NCBI GenBank assembly: GCA_018266735.1
Contig: JAFDZT010000004.1
Location: 92,094-156,093 of the forward strand
Length of the DNA: 64,000 nucleotides
DNA from: Bacteroidota bacterium
GTDB taxonomy: Bacteria; Bacteroidota; Ignavibacteria; Kapaibacteriales; Kapaibacteriaceae
Reading direction: 5' to 3'
Shown here: one piece after another, positions 45,525 to 55,013 of the stretch
Layout of the letters: every line of letters begins with the position of its first letter
How positions within the stretch are numbered: position 1 is the first letter of the stretch
The notes under the pieces: generated by a model
The model's input: the letters and a program-made list of their open reading frames with translations, nothing else
Database searches by the model: none
Told to the model about the DNA's origin: nothing
Made by a program: the position numbers and the translations under genes

Positions 45525-46227
45525 AAAAGATTTTCCAGATATCCTACAAGCGCTTCGTAGTTAATTCTACGTTACGCTGAGAAATGTACACGCGCGGCGA
45601 GCTTCATCGCTAGGCCTGATGCGGGTTTTGGCGTACTCTCGCCCATCGAAAATATTTTTCTCGTGGTTCGTTTTGGGTGGCGTGACCCGGGTTGATCGAT
45701 ACAGTGGTGCTCCTGATCCGATTCTTTCTCGCAATCGCCGAATCCATCTCGCATATGCCGTGTCATTTTCGGACATGTCGAGTTCAACGACACAAATGGG
45801 TAGATAGACTCGTCGCTGCACGAGATATCTCGGTCGATATCGTGCGCGTGCACCGGTCGCGTCGCTCGCTGCGCCGGCGGGAACGGGTTCAATACGCGGG
45901 GGTATAGTCGATTCAGCAGCAATTTTACTGAATTCAGCAAAAACGGACTGAAATCAAGTCATTCGGCGTGAATATCACCGAAAACGGCGATAATCGAGCG
46001 TAAAACGGACGAAATGAAGTCTAGACTGCCTCATATTGACCGAAAATCGCTAACGAGGGAAAATAGAGGGTGGAATGGGCAGATGTTGCGGAAGAAACGT
46101 GTGGGTATTGGGTCGAATTTGCGTGAATGTCATGGCCTTCCGGTCGTTCAAGCCAAGCAAGGCATGTAGTGGTCTCTGTTTGCGCGCGTTGTTGACGTAC
46201 GGAGGCAAGCTCTCTTTGGCGTACAGC

Positions 46228-46299
46228 GTTTCCGTCCGGGGTGACTACCGGTTTCCGCGCCAAAGTGACCACCTCTTTACGCGGCAAAGTGGCCTCCGG
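46228..46299. mobile_element. IS21-type end remnant: three tandem terminal repeats
   Basis: Units GTTTCCGTCCGGGGTGAC... (46228-46250), GTTTCCGCGCCAAAGTGACC... (46251-46273) and TTTACGCGGCAAAGTGGCC... (46276-46298) repeat every 23-25 bp. The pattern TTCCGCGCCAAAGTGACCACC is characteristic of IS21-family ends. No istA/istB is present, so this is a scar or solo end. Confidence 0.5.
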
Positions 46300-46608
46300 A
46301 TACCGCGGTATAGTTCTATTGTGTTCCGCGACGACGTGCCAACCATCTGCGAAACTGTGAATGCGCACTAGTGCAGTTTGCATGCGACATCCGTCGTTCG
46401 AGAGCATTCACTTCCGATCTGTGCAGGCTTTTCAGCCCTTAAGTTCCGTCGCGCTGGGTAGTAGAAGCCTATGGTATTATCGGGCCTGCTGTCTACGACG
46501 ATGCGCTGGTACTGGCGAGAGCGTACATCGACATTGTACGCGCGCGTGGTGCCCGCCTGTATTGACCATTTGCTCTTCATTCACCCATTTTCATTCAAGA
46601 AGTTCACC

Positions 46609-46848
46609 ATGAACGACCTCACAAACCTGCTCGACCTAACAGATATCGAAGTCTTCGATGCGGCGTCGGCACATTTGGTCTCAGAGATGGAGTCAAAAGG
46701 GCTGATCTACGACGGATTGCCCGTATTCAACAACAGCGAGGTGACACTGCATTGGGATCAAGCAATTGTCGTCCTGAAGGATTACCACTTCGTGACGCTC
46801 GCGACGTACCGTGTTACGAATGCGGGGTTCGAGGAGGTAGAGGCATAA
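46609..46848 (+). CDS. Orphan small hypothetical protein, 79 aa
   Basis: ATG at 46609 opens MNDLTNLLDLTDIEVFDAAS; acidic, soluble, with a beta-rich C-terminal half (EVTLHWDQAIVVLKDYHFVT). Only a weak AAGAAG lies upstream. A strong hairpin follows 17 bp after the stop, which supports a genuine transcription unit. No family recognised. Lies between the IS21-type scar and the restriction operon; it could be a regulator or antirestriction-type accessory, but nothing in the sequence shows this. Confidence 0.5.
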   Translation: MNDLTNLLDLTDIEVFDAASAHLVSEMESKGLIYDGLPVFNNSEVTLHWDQAIVVLKDYHFVTLATYRVTNAGFEEVEA

Positions 46849-46865
46849 TAGACACTAGCAAGAAT

Positions 46866-46891
46866 GGGGCCGCCATACTTTTAGCGGCCCC
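46866..46891. terminator. Hairpin terminator after the 79-aa gene
   Basis: GGGGCCGC (46866-46873) pairs perfectly with GCGGCCCC (46884-46891) across a 10-nt loop. No T-run follows directly, though TATTTTCT lies 10 bp on. Confidence 0.6.
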
Positions 46892-47192
46892 CACCTGCTG
46901 TATTTTCTAAGGACCGATAGCAATGCCAATTGAAGCAAAAGGGCAATGGAATCTGTGGTGGGTGTCACACTTGGCATTGTGCCAAACACAGTTTAAATCA
47001 TGTTCCTCAAAGCCATTTGTGGCTCTAATCGATATCAGTATCTTAGCATTCGGTTTAGGCAGACTTTCTAGTGAGTTGTCCTCTGCGTGCCAAGTTGTGG
47101 CAATAGCGGGTCGACAATTATTTGAGTTGTTACGATTACACCCGAGACACATCACTATAAAGTGATATGCCTCTTCCAGATTCCTGGCGACC
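46892..47192. promoter_or_regulatory. Upstream region of the restriction operon with palindrome ATCACT-ATAA-AGTGAT
   Basis: About 300 bp without a convincing gene. The perfect palindrome at 47151-47166 ends 26 bp before the hsdR start and would suit an operator. No exact TAnnTTTG element is seen. Confidence 0.4.
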
Positions 47193-49997
47193 ATGACAAC
47201 TGAACAAATGACTCGAAAGGAAATCATCGACCTTCGTCTTAAAGACGCCGGTTGGAGCGTTTCCGACCGGACTCAAGTCATCGAAGAATATTTCGTTTCA
47301 CAGGGCGACTCCGGTTCCGTTCTTCGTGAAGGTCCCGCCCCATACGGCTCGCTTCGTGAATTCAGCGACTACGTTCTCCTTGGAAAAAACGGCAAACCTC
47401 TTGCTGTCGTCGAAGCCAAGAAATCCTCCAAAGATGCTGAAATCGGGCGCGAACAGGCGAAGCAATACTGCCTCAACATCCAGATCGAGCAGGGCGGCGA
47501 ACTGCCCTTCTGCTTCTACACGAACGGCCACGACATCTTTTTCTGGAACCTTGGTGAAGCCCCTCCTGAGAAAGTCCACGGCTTCCCAACCAGACAGGAC
47601 CTAGAGCGCCTGCTCCACCTTCGGAAGCACAAGAAGCCGCTCACTAGCGAGCTAATTAATACCGCCATCGCCGGACGCGACTACCAGCTTCAAGCCATTC
47701 GGTCTGTCATGGAGGGTATCTCGCAGAATCGCAGGCAGTTCCTCCTCGTCATGGCCACAGGCACCGGGAAAACGCGCACCTGCATCGCCCTAGTCGATGC
47801 CCTCATGCGGGCCGGTGTCGTTCAGCGCACCCTTTTCCTCGTGGATCGTATCGCCCTTCGCGGACAGGCACTCGAAGCCTTTAAAGAGTTCATCCCCGAT
47901 GAACCTCGCTGGCCGGAACCCGGCGAGAAGACCATCACGAACGATCGCCGCATTTATGTCGCCACTTATCCGACGATGCTCAACATCATTCGCGACGAAT
48001 CAAACACACTGTCCCCGCACTTCTTCGACCTTGTCGTCATCGATGAGAGCCACCGCTCCATTTACAACACTTACGGCGAGGTCCTTGACTATTTCCACGC
48101 CATAAAGATCGGACTCACTGCCACCCCGCGTGATGTCATCGACCACAATACGTTCGCCGTCTTCAACTGCGCGGACGGCCTGCCCAGTTTTGCCTTTTCC
48201 TATGACGAGGCCATCAGTCACGTCCCGCCTTATCTCTGCGATTTCCGCGTCCTGAAGATCAAAACCAAGTTCCAAGATGAAGGCATCAGCAAGCGCACAA
48301 TCAGTCTAGAAGACCAGAAGCAACTCATTCTCGATGGCAGAGACATCGAGGAAATCGTCTTCGAAGGTACCGAGCTTGAAAAAACCGTCACTAACCACGC
48401 CACGAACGCCCTCATCGTGAAGGAGTTCATGGAGGAGTCCATCAAGGACCCCAACGGCGTTTTGCCCGGCAAGACCATCTTCTTCTGTATCTCCATTGCC
48501 CATGCCCGCCGCATCGAACGCATCTTTGATTCCCTCTATCCCGAATACAATGGCGAGCTGGCCAAAGTCATGGTCTCCGAAGATCCCCGCGTCTATGGCA
48601 AAGGCGGCCTACTTGACCAGTTCACACGCAGCGACATGCCTCGCGTCGCCATCAGCGTGGACATGCTTGATACCGGCATCGATGTGCGCGAGATTGTAAA
48701 TCTCGTCTTTGCCAAGCCGGTCTTCAGTTACACCAAGTTCTGGCAGATGATTGGTCGTGGCACCCGCCTATTGGAGAGTCACAAACTCAAGGCATGGTGC
48801 CCCGAGAAAGATGTGTTTCAGGTCATCGACTGCTGGGACAACTTCGATTACTTCAAGCTCACGCCCAAGGGCATAGAAACCAAGCCGCAGATCCCACTTC
48901 CTGTTCGTCTCACTGGCATCCGAATCGACAAAATCGAAGCAGCCCAAATCCTCGGTCATCATTTCATCGCCGAGAAGGAAATCGCGGCCCTCCGCGCCCA
49001 AATCCTCGCCTTGCCTGCGAAGTCTGTCACCGTCATGGAGTCCCGTGCCGATCTCGCCCGCTGCACAGACGATGCTTTATGGCAGCCACTCACCGCAAAC
49101 GGTATTGCCTTCCTTCGCCACGCGGTTCAGCCGCTATTCCGCGTTGTGTCACAGGCAGACTTCAAAGCCATGCGCTTTGAGAAAGACATGTTGGAGGCAT
49201 CGCTCGCACAACTCAAGGGAGAGAAGGAAAAGTTCGTCGCACTAACGCAAAACCTTATCGCACAGATTAGTGAGCTACCATTGTCCGTAAACGTCGTCGC
49301 GCAGGAAACCGGACTCATCCAGAAGGCGCAGACAAACCACTTCTGGTCTACCCTCACGGATTTGGACTTCGACCACATATCGACGCGCCTCTCCCCGCTG
49401 ATGCACTACCGCGACACTCGCAGCACAGGCGAAGGCCCCGCCAAGTTCAACTTCGCCGATGTGGTGAAGTCCAAGGAATACATCGAGTTTGGCCCTGAGC
49501 ACGAGTCTCTAAGCATCAGTCAGTACCGAGAGCTTGTTGAGCGAAAGGTCAATGAACTCACTACCAGCAATCCCATCCTTCAAAAAATCCGCGACGGTGC
49601 CACCGTCAGCGAGGAGGAGGCCGAGAGCCTCGCCGCGTTGCTACACGATGAGCACCCGCACATCACGCTTCAGCTTCTGCGTCGCGTCTATCATCACCAA
49701 AAGGCACCCTTCCTCCGCTTTATCCGCCATATCCTCGGCATCGAGGTGTTGGAGAGTTTCCCAGAAACCGTTTCCCGCTCTATTGATCAGTTCATCACCG
49801 AGCACCCCACACTCACCAGCCACCAGCTTCAATTTCTGAACCTCCTCCGCGACTTCCTCATTGATCGCGGCGGGGTCGAAAAGCGCGATCTCATCCAGTC
49901 GCCTTTCACCATCATTCACCCTAGCGGGATTCGCGGCGTCTTTTCGCCCGCGCAGATAACAGAAATCCTCGCCTTAACTGACCGCCTCGCCGCCTGA
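47193..49997 (+). CDS. hsdR: Type I restriction enzyme, R (endonuclease/translocase) subunit
   Basis: 934 aa. ATP-dependent DNA translocase and nuclease of the HsdRMS complex. N-terminal nuclease domain with DYVLLGKNGKPLAVVEAKKS (D...ExK, about residues 50-70) and GREQAKQYC; superfamily 2 motor with Walker A ATGTGKT (about 188), DESH box (about 284), and motif VI QMIGRGTRL (about 516); and a C-terminal EcoEI-R-type domain (HEHPHITLQLLRRVYHHQKAPFLRF-like region from about 820). The start could instead be the ATG at 47208. One bp before hsdM; first gene of a five-gene plus-strand operon. Confidence 0.95.
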   Translation: MTTEQMTRKEIIDLRLKDAGWSVSDRTQVIEEYFVSQGDSGSVLREGPAPYGSLREFSDYVLLGKNGKPLAVVEAKKSSKDAEIGREQAKQYCLNIQIEQGGELPFCFYTNGHDIFFWNLGEAPPEKVHGFPTRQDLERLLHLRKHKKPLTSELINTAIAGRDYQLQAIRSVMEGISQNRRQFLLVMATGTGKTRTCIALVDALMRAGVVQRTLFLVDRIALRGQALEAFKEFIPDEPRWPEPGEKTITNDRRIYVATYPTMLNIIRDESNTLSPHFFDLVVIDESHRSIYNTYGEVLDYFHAIKIGLTATPRDVIDHNTFAVFNCADGLPSFAFSYDEAISHVPPYLCDFRVLKIKTKFQDEGISKRTISLEDQKQLILDGRDIEEIVFEGTELEKTVTNHATNALIVKEFMEESIKDPNGVLPGKTIFFCISIAHARRIERIFDSLYPEYNGELAKVMVSEDPRVYGKGGLLDQFTRSDMPRVAISVDMLDTGIDVREIVNLVFAKPVFSYTKFWQMIGRGTRLLESHKLKAWCPEKDVFQVIDCWDNFDYFKLTPKGIETKPQIPLPVRLTGIRIDKIEAAQILGHHFIAEKEIAALRAQILALPAKSVTVMESRADLARCTDDALWQPLTANGIAFLRHAVQPLFRVVSQADFKAMRFEKDMLEASLAQLKGEKEKFVALTQNLIAQISELPLSVNVVAQETGLIQKAQTNHFWSTLTDLDFDHISTRLSPLMHYRDTRSTGEGPAKFNFADVVKSKEYIEFGPEHESLSISQYRELVERKVNELTTSNPILQKIRDGATVSEEEAESLAALLHDEHPHITLQLLRRVYHHQKAPFLRFIRHILGIEVLESFPETVSRSIDQFITEHPTLTSHQLQFLNLLRDFLIDRGGVEKRDLIQSPFTIIHPSGIRGVFSPAQITEILALTDRLAA

Positions 49998-49998
49998 T

Positions 49999-51657
49999 AT
50001 GCTCCAACTCAACGCCAAATTAAAAGCCCTCATCGCCAAACTCTGGGACCGCTTCTGGTCCGGCGGCATCTCAAATCCGCTTTCGGCGATTGAACAGATC
50101 ACCTACCTGCTCTTCATGAAGCAGCTCGATGAACTTGACCTCAAGCGCGAGAAAGATGCCGAGTTCACGGGAGACACCTACACATCCCGTTTTGTCGGCA
50201 GCTACTACCTCCCACAGGACCGTGCCCGTGTGCTTGAGCTCGAGAAACCAAAGCCTGGTGAAACCAGCGTGGATAAAATATCCCGAGAGCAGGAAATCAA
50301 ACGGCTCGCTATTGACAAGTCCACACTCCGCTGGAGCCATTTCAAAGAGCTGCCTGCAACGGACATGCTCAACCATGTCCAGACGAGGGTTTTCCCCTTC
50401 ATCAAAGACCTTAATGGTGACGATAGCACCTTCACCCGGCACATGGCCAATGCCGTCTTCATTATCCCCAGCGCCAACCTCCTTCAGGGGGCCATCCAGA
50501 TCATTGAGGACATTTTCATCGAGATCGAGCGAGACGCGCGCGAGTCCGGCCACTTGCATCAGGACATCCAGGGTGATGTCTACGAAATGTTGCTTAATGA
50601 AATCAGTAGCGCCGGTAAAAACGGCCAGTTCCGTACCCCTCGCCACATCATTAAGCTTGTCAGTGAGCTGGTGAATCCCCAGCTCGGCCACCGCATTTGC
50701 GACCCAGCTTGCGGCACTGCTGGCTTCTTACTGGATGCCTACCAATACATCATCACCCAGCTTGCCAAACAGAAGACCAAGAAAGGTCACACGTTCGAGC
50801 CAGACGAAGACGGCTTTATACGCACCAGCGTCAGCGGCCAGCTCACGCAGGACAACAAAGACATCCTTGAGCAGAGCTTGCACGGCTTCGATTTCGATAG
50901 CACCATGGTCCGCCTCGCTCTAATGAATCTCATGATGCATGGCATCGACAATCCCCGTATCGATTACCAAGACACCCTAAGCAAGAGCTTCACCGAGGAG
51001 GGCGACTACGACATCATCATGGCCAACCCGCCCTTCACTGGCAGCATTGACAAGAGCGACATCAACGAAAGCCTCCTGCTCAACACGACCAAGACTGAGC
51101 TGCTCTTTACAGAGCGGATCTTCACCCTGCTCAAGACCGGGGGTACCGCCGGCATTATTATTCCCCAGGGCGTGCTCTTCGGCAGTAGTGGAGCTTTCGT
51201 CGCGGCGCGGAGAAAACTCGTCGAGGAAACCGAACTCAAAGCCGTCATCTCCATGCCGAGCGGCGTTTTCAAGCCATACGCCGGGGTCGCAACCGCTATC
51301 CTCGTCTTTACACGTGGCGGCAAGACGGAGAACACTTGGTTCTACAACCTCACCAACGACGGCCTCTCCCTTGACGACAAACGCCAACGCATTCCTGGCA
51401 GCCAGCTCCCAGATGTCGTTGAACAATGGCGTGCCCGGGACGCCCAAAAGTTCGTTGGCGACCGCAAAGCCAACCACTTCTTTGTCCCCGCCCAAGAGAT
51501 TCGGGACAAATCTTACGACCTCTCGTTCAACCGCTACAGCACCATCGAGCATGAAAAGACCGTCCATGATGAGCCCAAAGCCATTCTTCAAAAGCTGAAG
51601 ATGCTGGAGAACAAGATTCAGTCAGGAATCAATGAACTGGAAGGGATTCTGGGATGA
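49999..51657 (+). CDS. hsdM: Type I restriction-modification DNA methyltransferase, M subunit
   Basis: 552 aa. N6-adenine methyltransferase of the HsdMS complex. N-terminal helical HsdM_N domain (SNPLSAIEQITYLLFMKQLD), then GQFRTPRHIIKLVSELVNPQ and the SAM-binding motif I DPACGTAGFLL (about residue 235), and the catalytic motif IV NPPF in IMANPPFTGSIDKSD (about 343). Full length for the EcoEI-like group. The last 4 bp overlap hsdS (ATGA). Confidence 0.96.
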   Translation: MLQLNAKLKALIAKLWDRFWSGGISNPLSAIEQITYLLFMKQLDELDLKREKDAEFTGDTYTSRFVGSYYLPQDRARVLELEKPKPGETSVDKISREQEIKRLAIDKSTLRWSHFKELPATDMLNHVQTRVFPFIKDLNGDDSTFTRHMANAVFIIPSANLLQGAIQIIEDIFIEIERDARESGHLHQDIQGDVYEMLLNEISSAGKNGQFRTPRHIIKLVSELVNPQLGHRICDPACGTAGFLLDAYQYIITQLAKQKTKKGHTFEPDEDGFIRTSVSGQLTQDNKDILEQSLHGFDFDSTMVRLALMNLMMHGIDNPRIDYQDTLSKSFTEEGDYDIIMANPPFTGSIDKSDINESLLLNTTKTELLFTERIFTLLKTGGTAGIIIPQGVLFGSSGAFVAARRKLVEETELKAVISMPSGVFKPYAGVATAILVFTRGGKTENTWFYNLTNDGLSLDDKRQRIPGSQLPDVVEQWRARDAQKFVGDRKANHFFVPAQEIRDKSYDLSFNRYSTIEHEKTVHDEPKAILQKLKMLENKIQSGINELEGILG

Positions 51658-53189
51658 AACTTGACGACTTGTTTACAATCAGCAAGGGAAAAAAGCCGCC
51701 GGTTCTCTTCGATGAACCTTTCGATGGAGCGGTTCCATTTATTAAAATCGAAGGCATTCGTGAAGCAGGAAACCACCAATACTGTGAGACCTCAGACAGC
51801 TTGGTTACCTGCACAGAAAGCGACGTCCTTATAGTATGGGACGGGGCCTATTCTGGGTTGGCCGGTTTTGGACTTCATGGAGCTATCGGCAGTACAATTG
51901 CGAGGCTTCGGCCAAAGTCAGGCCAAGTGTTCGGGCCTTACGCGGGACGTTACCTTCAGTCGAAGTTTGCAGAGATTCAGAAGTATGCAAGTGGCGCGGC
52001 CATCCCTCACGTCAACGGTGGTCATTTGAGACGGCTCGAAATCCCGCTACCGCCCCTCGATGAACAAAGGCGAATCGCAGCGGTACTGGACAAGGCCGAT
52101 ACCCTCCGCCGCTTGCGTCAGGAATCCCTCCAGCTCACCGAAAAACTGCGCCAATCAGTCTTCATAGACATGTTCGGCGATCCTATGACCAATCCGAAAA
52201 AGTGGGTTGAAAAGCAACTCGGAGATTTGATTGTGATGGGGCCTCAAAACGGATTGTATCGACCCCAAAGCGATTACGGAACGGGCTACCGGATACTACG
52301 CATTGATGGATTCTATGATGGCAGACTTGTTGACCAGGGAGCGCTAAGGAGGGTCAGACTTTCCCTGAAGGAAGCAGAACCCTATGCGTTGCAAGAGGGG
52401 GACATTGTCATCAACCGGGTAAACAGCATAGAGTATATCGGAAAGTCAGCTCTCATTCCAAAACTCACCGAGGATACAGTTTTCGAGTCAAACATTATGC
52501 GACTCCGTGTTGATTCGGAACAGGTGATCCCTGAATTTCTAATTTCCTTGCTTCAGGATAGGCACATTAAGGCGCAAATCGCTGGGCGTGCGAAAAAGGC
52601 TGTAAATCAGGCGAGCATCAATCAAAAAGACGTGCATTCTCTCATTGTTTTCATCCCCCCGATTGATTTGCAGTTTGAGTTCAAGAAACGAATCGAGGCT
52701 ATAACTGGTGTTATGGGGGGCTTGCAGGAGCAGTCCGGACATTGGGATTCCTTCTTCGCTTCACTACAGCAACACGCTTTCCATGGTGAATTTGACCTGA
52801 GCCGCGTAGAGCTTGTCCATGAAGCGGAATCTCAAGCAGTAGCGATTGTCCCCGGGCATTCATACAACGAAGGCGTCTACAACCGCCCCGGATATTTCAT
52901 CGCCCCACCTGAGATTGAGGAGCAGTTGATGGCGCTAGAGGACAGGCTCGATACCGGCCCAGGAGATTCCATTCCGTGGTCTGAGGACTACTTCAAGTAC
53001 CGCACCTTAAGCCAACTGCTCCGTCCGCCGTTCAGCTTCTCAGACATCTGGGAGAAGGTGGAGTATGACATGGAGGAAGCCAACTACGAGACCGTCAAAG
53101 AGAAAGTCTTCGAGTATGTCGCCGCTGGAATCCTGGAACAGCAGTTCGATGAGAAACGCAAAGAAATCGTCTTCCACCCGCGCACATGA
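51654..53189 (+). CDS. hsdS: Type I restriction-modification specificity subunit with C-terminal extension
   Basis: 511 aa. Determines the recognition sequence. Target-recognition domain 1 (about 1-140) ends in the conserved spacer IPLPPLDEQRRIAAVLDKAD; domain 2 (about 170-370) begins NPKKWVEKQLGDL and ends with a second helical spacer. Residues about 385-511 form an additional domain not usual in HsdS (NRPGYFIAPPEIEEQLMALE ... FSFSDIWEKVEYDMEEANYE ... YVAAGILEQQFDEKRKEIVF). That tail overlaps the start of the AAA ATPase gene by 4 bp and may link the enzyme to the two extra genes (inference). Confidence 0.93.
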   Translation: MKLDDLFTISKGKKPPVLFDEPFDGAVPFIKIEGIREAGNHQYCETSDSLVTCTESDVLIVWDGAYSGLAGFGLHGAIGSTIARLRPKSGQVFGPYAGRYLQSKFAEIQKYASGAAIPHVNGGHLRRLEIPLPPLDEQRRIAAVLDKADTLRRLRQESLQLTEKLRQSVFIDMFGDPMTNPKKWVEKQLGDLIVMGPQNGLYRPQSDYGTGYRILRIDGFYDGRLVDQGALRRVRLSLKEAEPYALQEGDIVINRVNSIEYIGKSALIPKLTEDTVFESNIMRLRVDSEQVIPEFLISLLQDRHIKAQIAGRAKKAVNQASINQKDVHSLIVFIPPIDLQFEFKKRIEAITGVMGGLQEQSGHWDSFFASLQQHAFHGEFDLSRVELVHEAESQAVAIVPGHSYNEGVYNRPGYFIAPPEIEEQLMALEDRLDTGPGDSIPWSEDYFKYRTLSQLLRPPFSFSDIWEKVEYDMEEANYETVKEKVFEYVAAGILEQQFDEKRKEIVFHPRT

Positions 53190-55009
53190 AACTGCTCCGC
53201 CTAAAGCTCGGCACCCCTTTCCGCAGCCTCGCCGCAGGATTCGAGGTGCATTTCCTGCACGAGTGGGAACATGAGTGCTGCTTCGAATTTCACCCCTTCT
53301 GCCTCGCCGGCCGCAACGGTAGTGGCAAGTCCAACGTCCTCGAAGCCCTCGCCGCCATTTTCTACCACATTGAGTGCATCTACCTGGGCTATCGGCCGGA
53401 TGGCTTCGAATTTGACGAGCAAACGAATCCTATGGGTTTCAGGGCCGAGTACAGCACGCCAGATGACTTTGAACTCGAATACTTCGTCCCGTATGATGTA
53501 GTGGAGCAGTTTCATGCGCAACAAAAATCATCAGTTGCGGAGGGGAGCAGAGCCGTCGCGCACATCCGCATCAGCAAGAGTGCTGGCATGCGACCAGAAG
53601 TTCATTTGCTGAGCCACACAGATTCCAGTTTCGATCAAAGTACACTCATACTGCTTAACCGCGACCAGATCAAAAGCGTCCTTCCCAAATACATCGTCGG
53701 CTATTCCTCAGGTCATAACGAAATCCTCAGCCTGCCGTTCTTCAAGATGCGGTTCATCCACTTCGATGAATACCGCGACCACCTTACAAAAGACGTGCCC
53801 TACGACGGCAAACCAGAAGGACGGATGATTTACGTGGATGACCAGTTCAGCCAAGCCATCCTGATTTGCCACTTCCTCTTCCCTAGCGACGCCGTGACCA
53901 AGGTTCTTGAGGAGAAGGTAGGCCTCAAAGGCATCCGACGTTTCCGCATCATCATCAGGCGGCACCATCGCATCCCATTGGCAAAGGAACGGCTGAATTC
54001 AATGTCCGTCAAGGACCAGAAAAACAACACTAGGTCAACTGTGGAGCTCACATCTAGGCTCTCTGGGTACCTCGATGAGAACAACCAGCTTCAGGCTAGC
54101 CTTATTGACAAACTTATCAAGTGCTCGACCGCTTACCACGAGGATTTCTCCGCTTATTCCGACGGCGAGGGTTACGATCTGTATCTCGATTACTGGGTCA
54201 ACGACGCGACCCAGCGGGCCTTCCAAATGCACTTCGGCGAGTCCTCCGGTCCATCAGAAGACTTCAACAAGGCAAAGTCAGCGCTGAACCTGTTTCAATC
54301 GTTTCAGACCTTGCTCACTTTGAACCACTACAATGTGGATGAAGTAACGAAGACCGAGCTCTATCAATCAGATAGTCTCTATGTAAACGAGACTACCTCG
54401 ATTCCCGCCTCGCACGAACGCATCACGCGCTTCATAGAAGGCGAATTGATGAAGGATGGCGTGACAGAAAAACTGTATATCAAAGCCCTCTCCGACGGCG
54501 AGCACCAGCTCCTCCACACCATCGGCCTCTGCCTGCTCTACCGGTACGAGTCCGCCCTGTTCCTGCTCGACGAACCCGAAACACACCTCAACCCCGACTG
54601 GCGCGCCTCTTACATCTCCACGCTCCGCACCGCTTTCGAAGCTGACGAAGTGACGAAGAACGTGATGCGCGAAGTCCTGCTCACGAGCCACTCGCCCTTC
54701 ATCATCTCCGATTGCCGCAAAGAGAATGTCCTCGTGTTCGAGAAAAACGACGAAGGCAGAGTCGAGTGGCACAACCCGGAGTTCCAAACCTTCGGAGCTT
54801 CTGCCACCTTGATCACGAATGAGGTCTTCGGCCGCACGGAAACCATTGGTGACTTCTCAAATGAAGAGCTCAAAAGAATTGAGGCAAAGACAGGCCAGCC
54901 CGGACAAGACGCCCTACGGTTGGCCCGCGAGCTAGATCGCACTTTGGGTGATTCCATCGAAAAAACGCTGGCAATCTCTCGCATACTTCGAGGCACCAGA
55001 GAATCTTAA
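53186..55009 (+). CDS. Restriction-system-associated AAA (SMC/RecF-like) ATPase
   Basis: 607 aa. Walker A AGRNGSGKSNVLEALAAIFY (about residue 40), ABC-type signature region LSDGEHQLLHTIGLCLL (about 435) and Walker B FLLDEPETHLNPDW (about 457), with the DEPETH form of OLD/PtuA-like ATPases. The ends come together to make one ATPase head; the middle has no long coiled coil. From memory this is the AAA ATPase family catalogued as restriction-system-associated. Overlaps hsdS by 4 bp and is followed after 4 bp by an HNH nuclease gene, so it forms a Septu (PtuA-PtuB)-like pair attached to a type I system. Confidence 0.88.
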   Translation: MKLLRLKLGTPFRSLAAGFEVHFLHEWEHECCFEFHPFCLAGRNGSGKSNVLEALAAIFYHIECIYLGYRPDGFEFDEQTNPMGFRAEYSTPDDFELEYFVPYDVVEQFHAQQKSSVAEGSRAVAHIRISKSAGMRPEVHLLSHTDSSFDQSTLILLNRDQIKSVLPKYIVGYSSGHNEILSLPFFKMRFIHFDEYRDHLTKDVPYDGKPEGRMIYVDDQFSQAILICHFLFPSDAVTKVLEEKVGLKGIRRFRIIIRRHHRIPLAKERLNSMSVKDQKNNTRSTVELTSRLSGYLDENNQLQASLIDKLIKCSTAYHEDFSAYSDGEGYDLYLDYWVNDATQRAFQMHFGESSGPSEDFNKAKSALNLFQSFQTLLTLNHYNVDEVTKTELYQSDSLYVNETTSIPASHERITRFIEGELMKDGVTEKLYIKALSDGEHQLLHTIGLCLLYRYESALFLLDEPETHLNPDWRASYISTLRTAFEADEVTKNVMREVLLTSHSPFIISDCRKENVLVFEKNDEGRVEWHNPEFQTFGASATLITNEVFGRTETIGDFSNEELKRIEAKTGQPGQDALRLARELDRTLGDSIEKTLAISRILRGTRES

Positions 55010-55013
55010 CGCC

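Larger units (their letters stand above)
45248..46608. other. Gene-poor 1.36-kb stretch between the RHS operon and the restriction module
   Basis: Holds the long presumed leader (45248-45510) and promoter of the RHS operon, an AT-rich stretch with repeated ATTCAGCA near 45912-45946, and the IS21-type end repeats at 46228-46299. Open frames here on either strand show no signal peptide, domain or ribosome site and are judged non-coding. Confidence 0.6.

Noticed and set aside
45572..45940. 122-codon minus-strand frame upstream of the RHS operon
   Set aside because: No signal, domain or ribosome site; lies in a gene-poor AT/CG mixed region.
46907..47227. 106-codon minus-strand frame with several Cys before hsdR
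   Set aside because: Overlaps the hsdR start, has no ribosome site or recognised domain; composition does not support coding.
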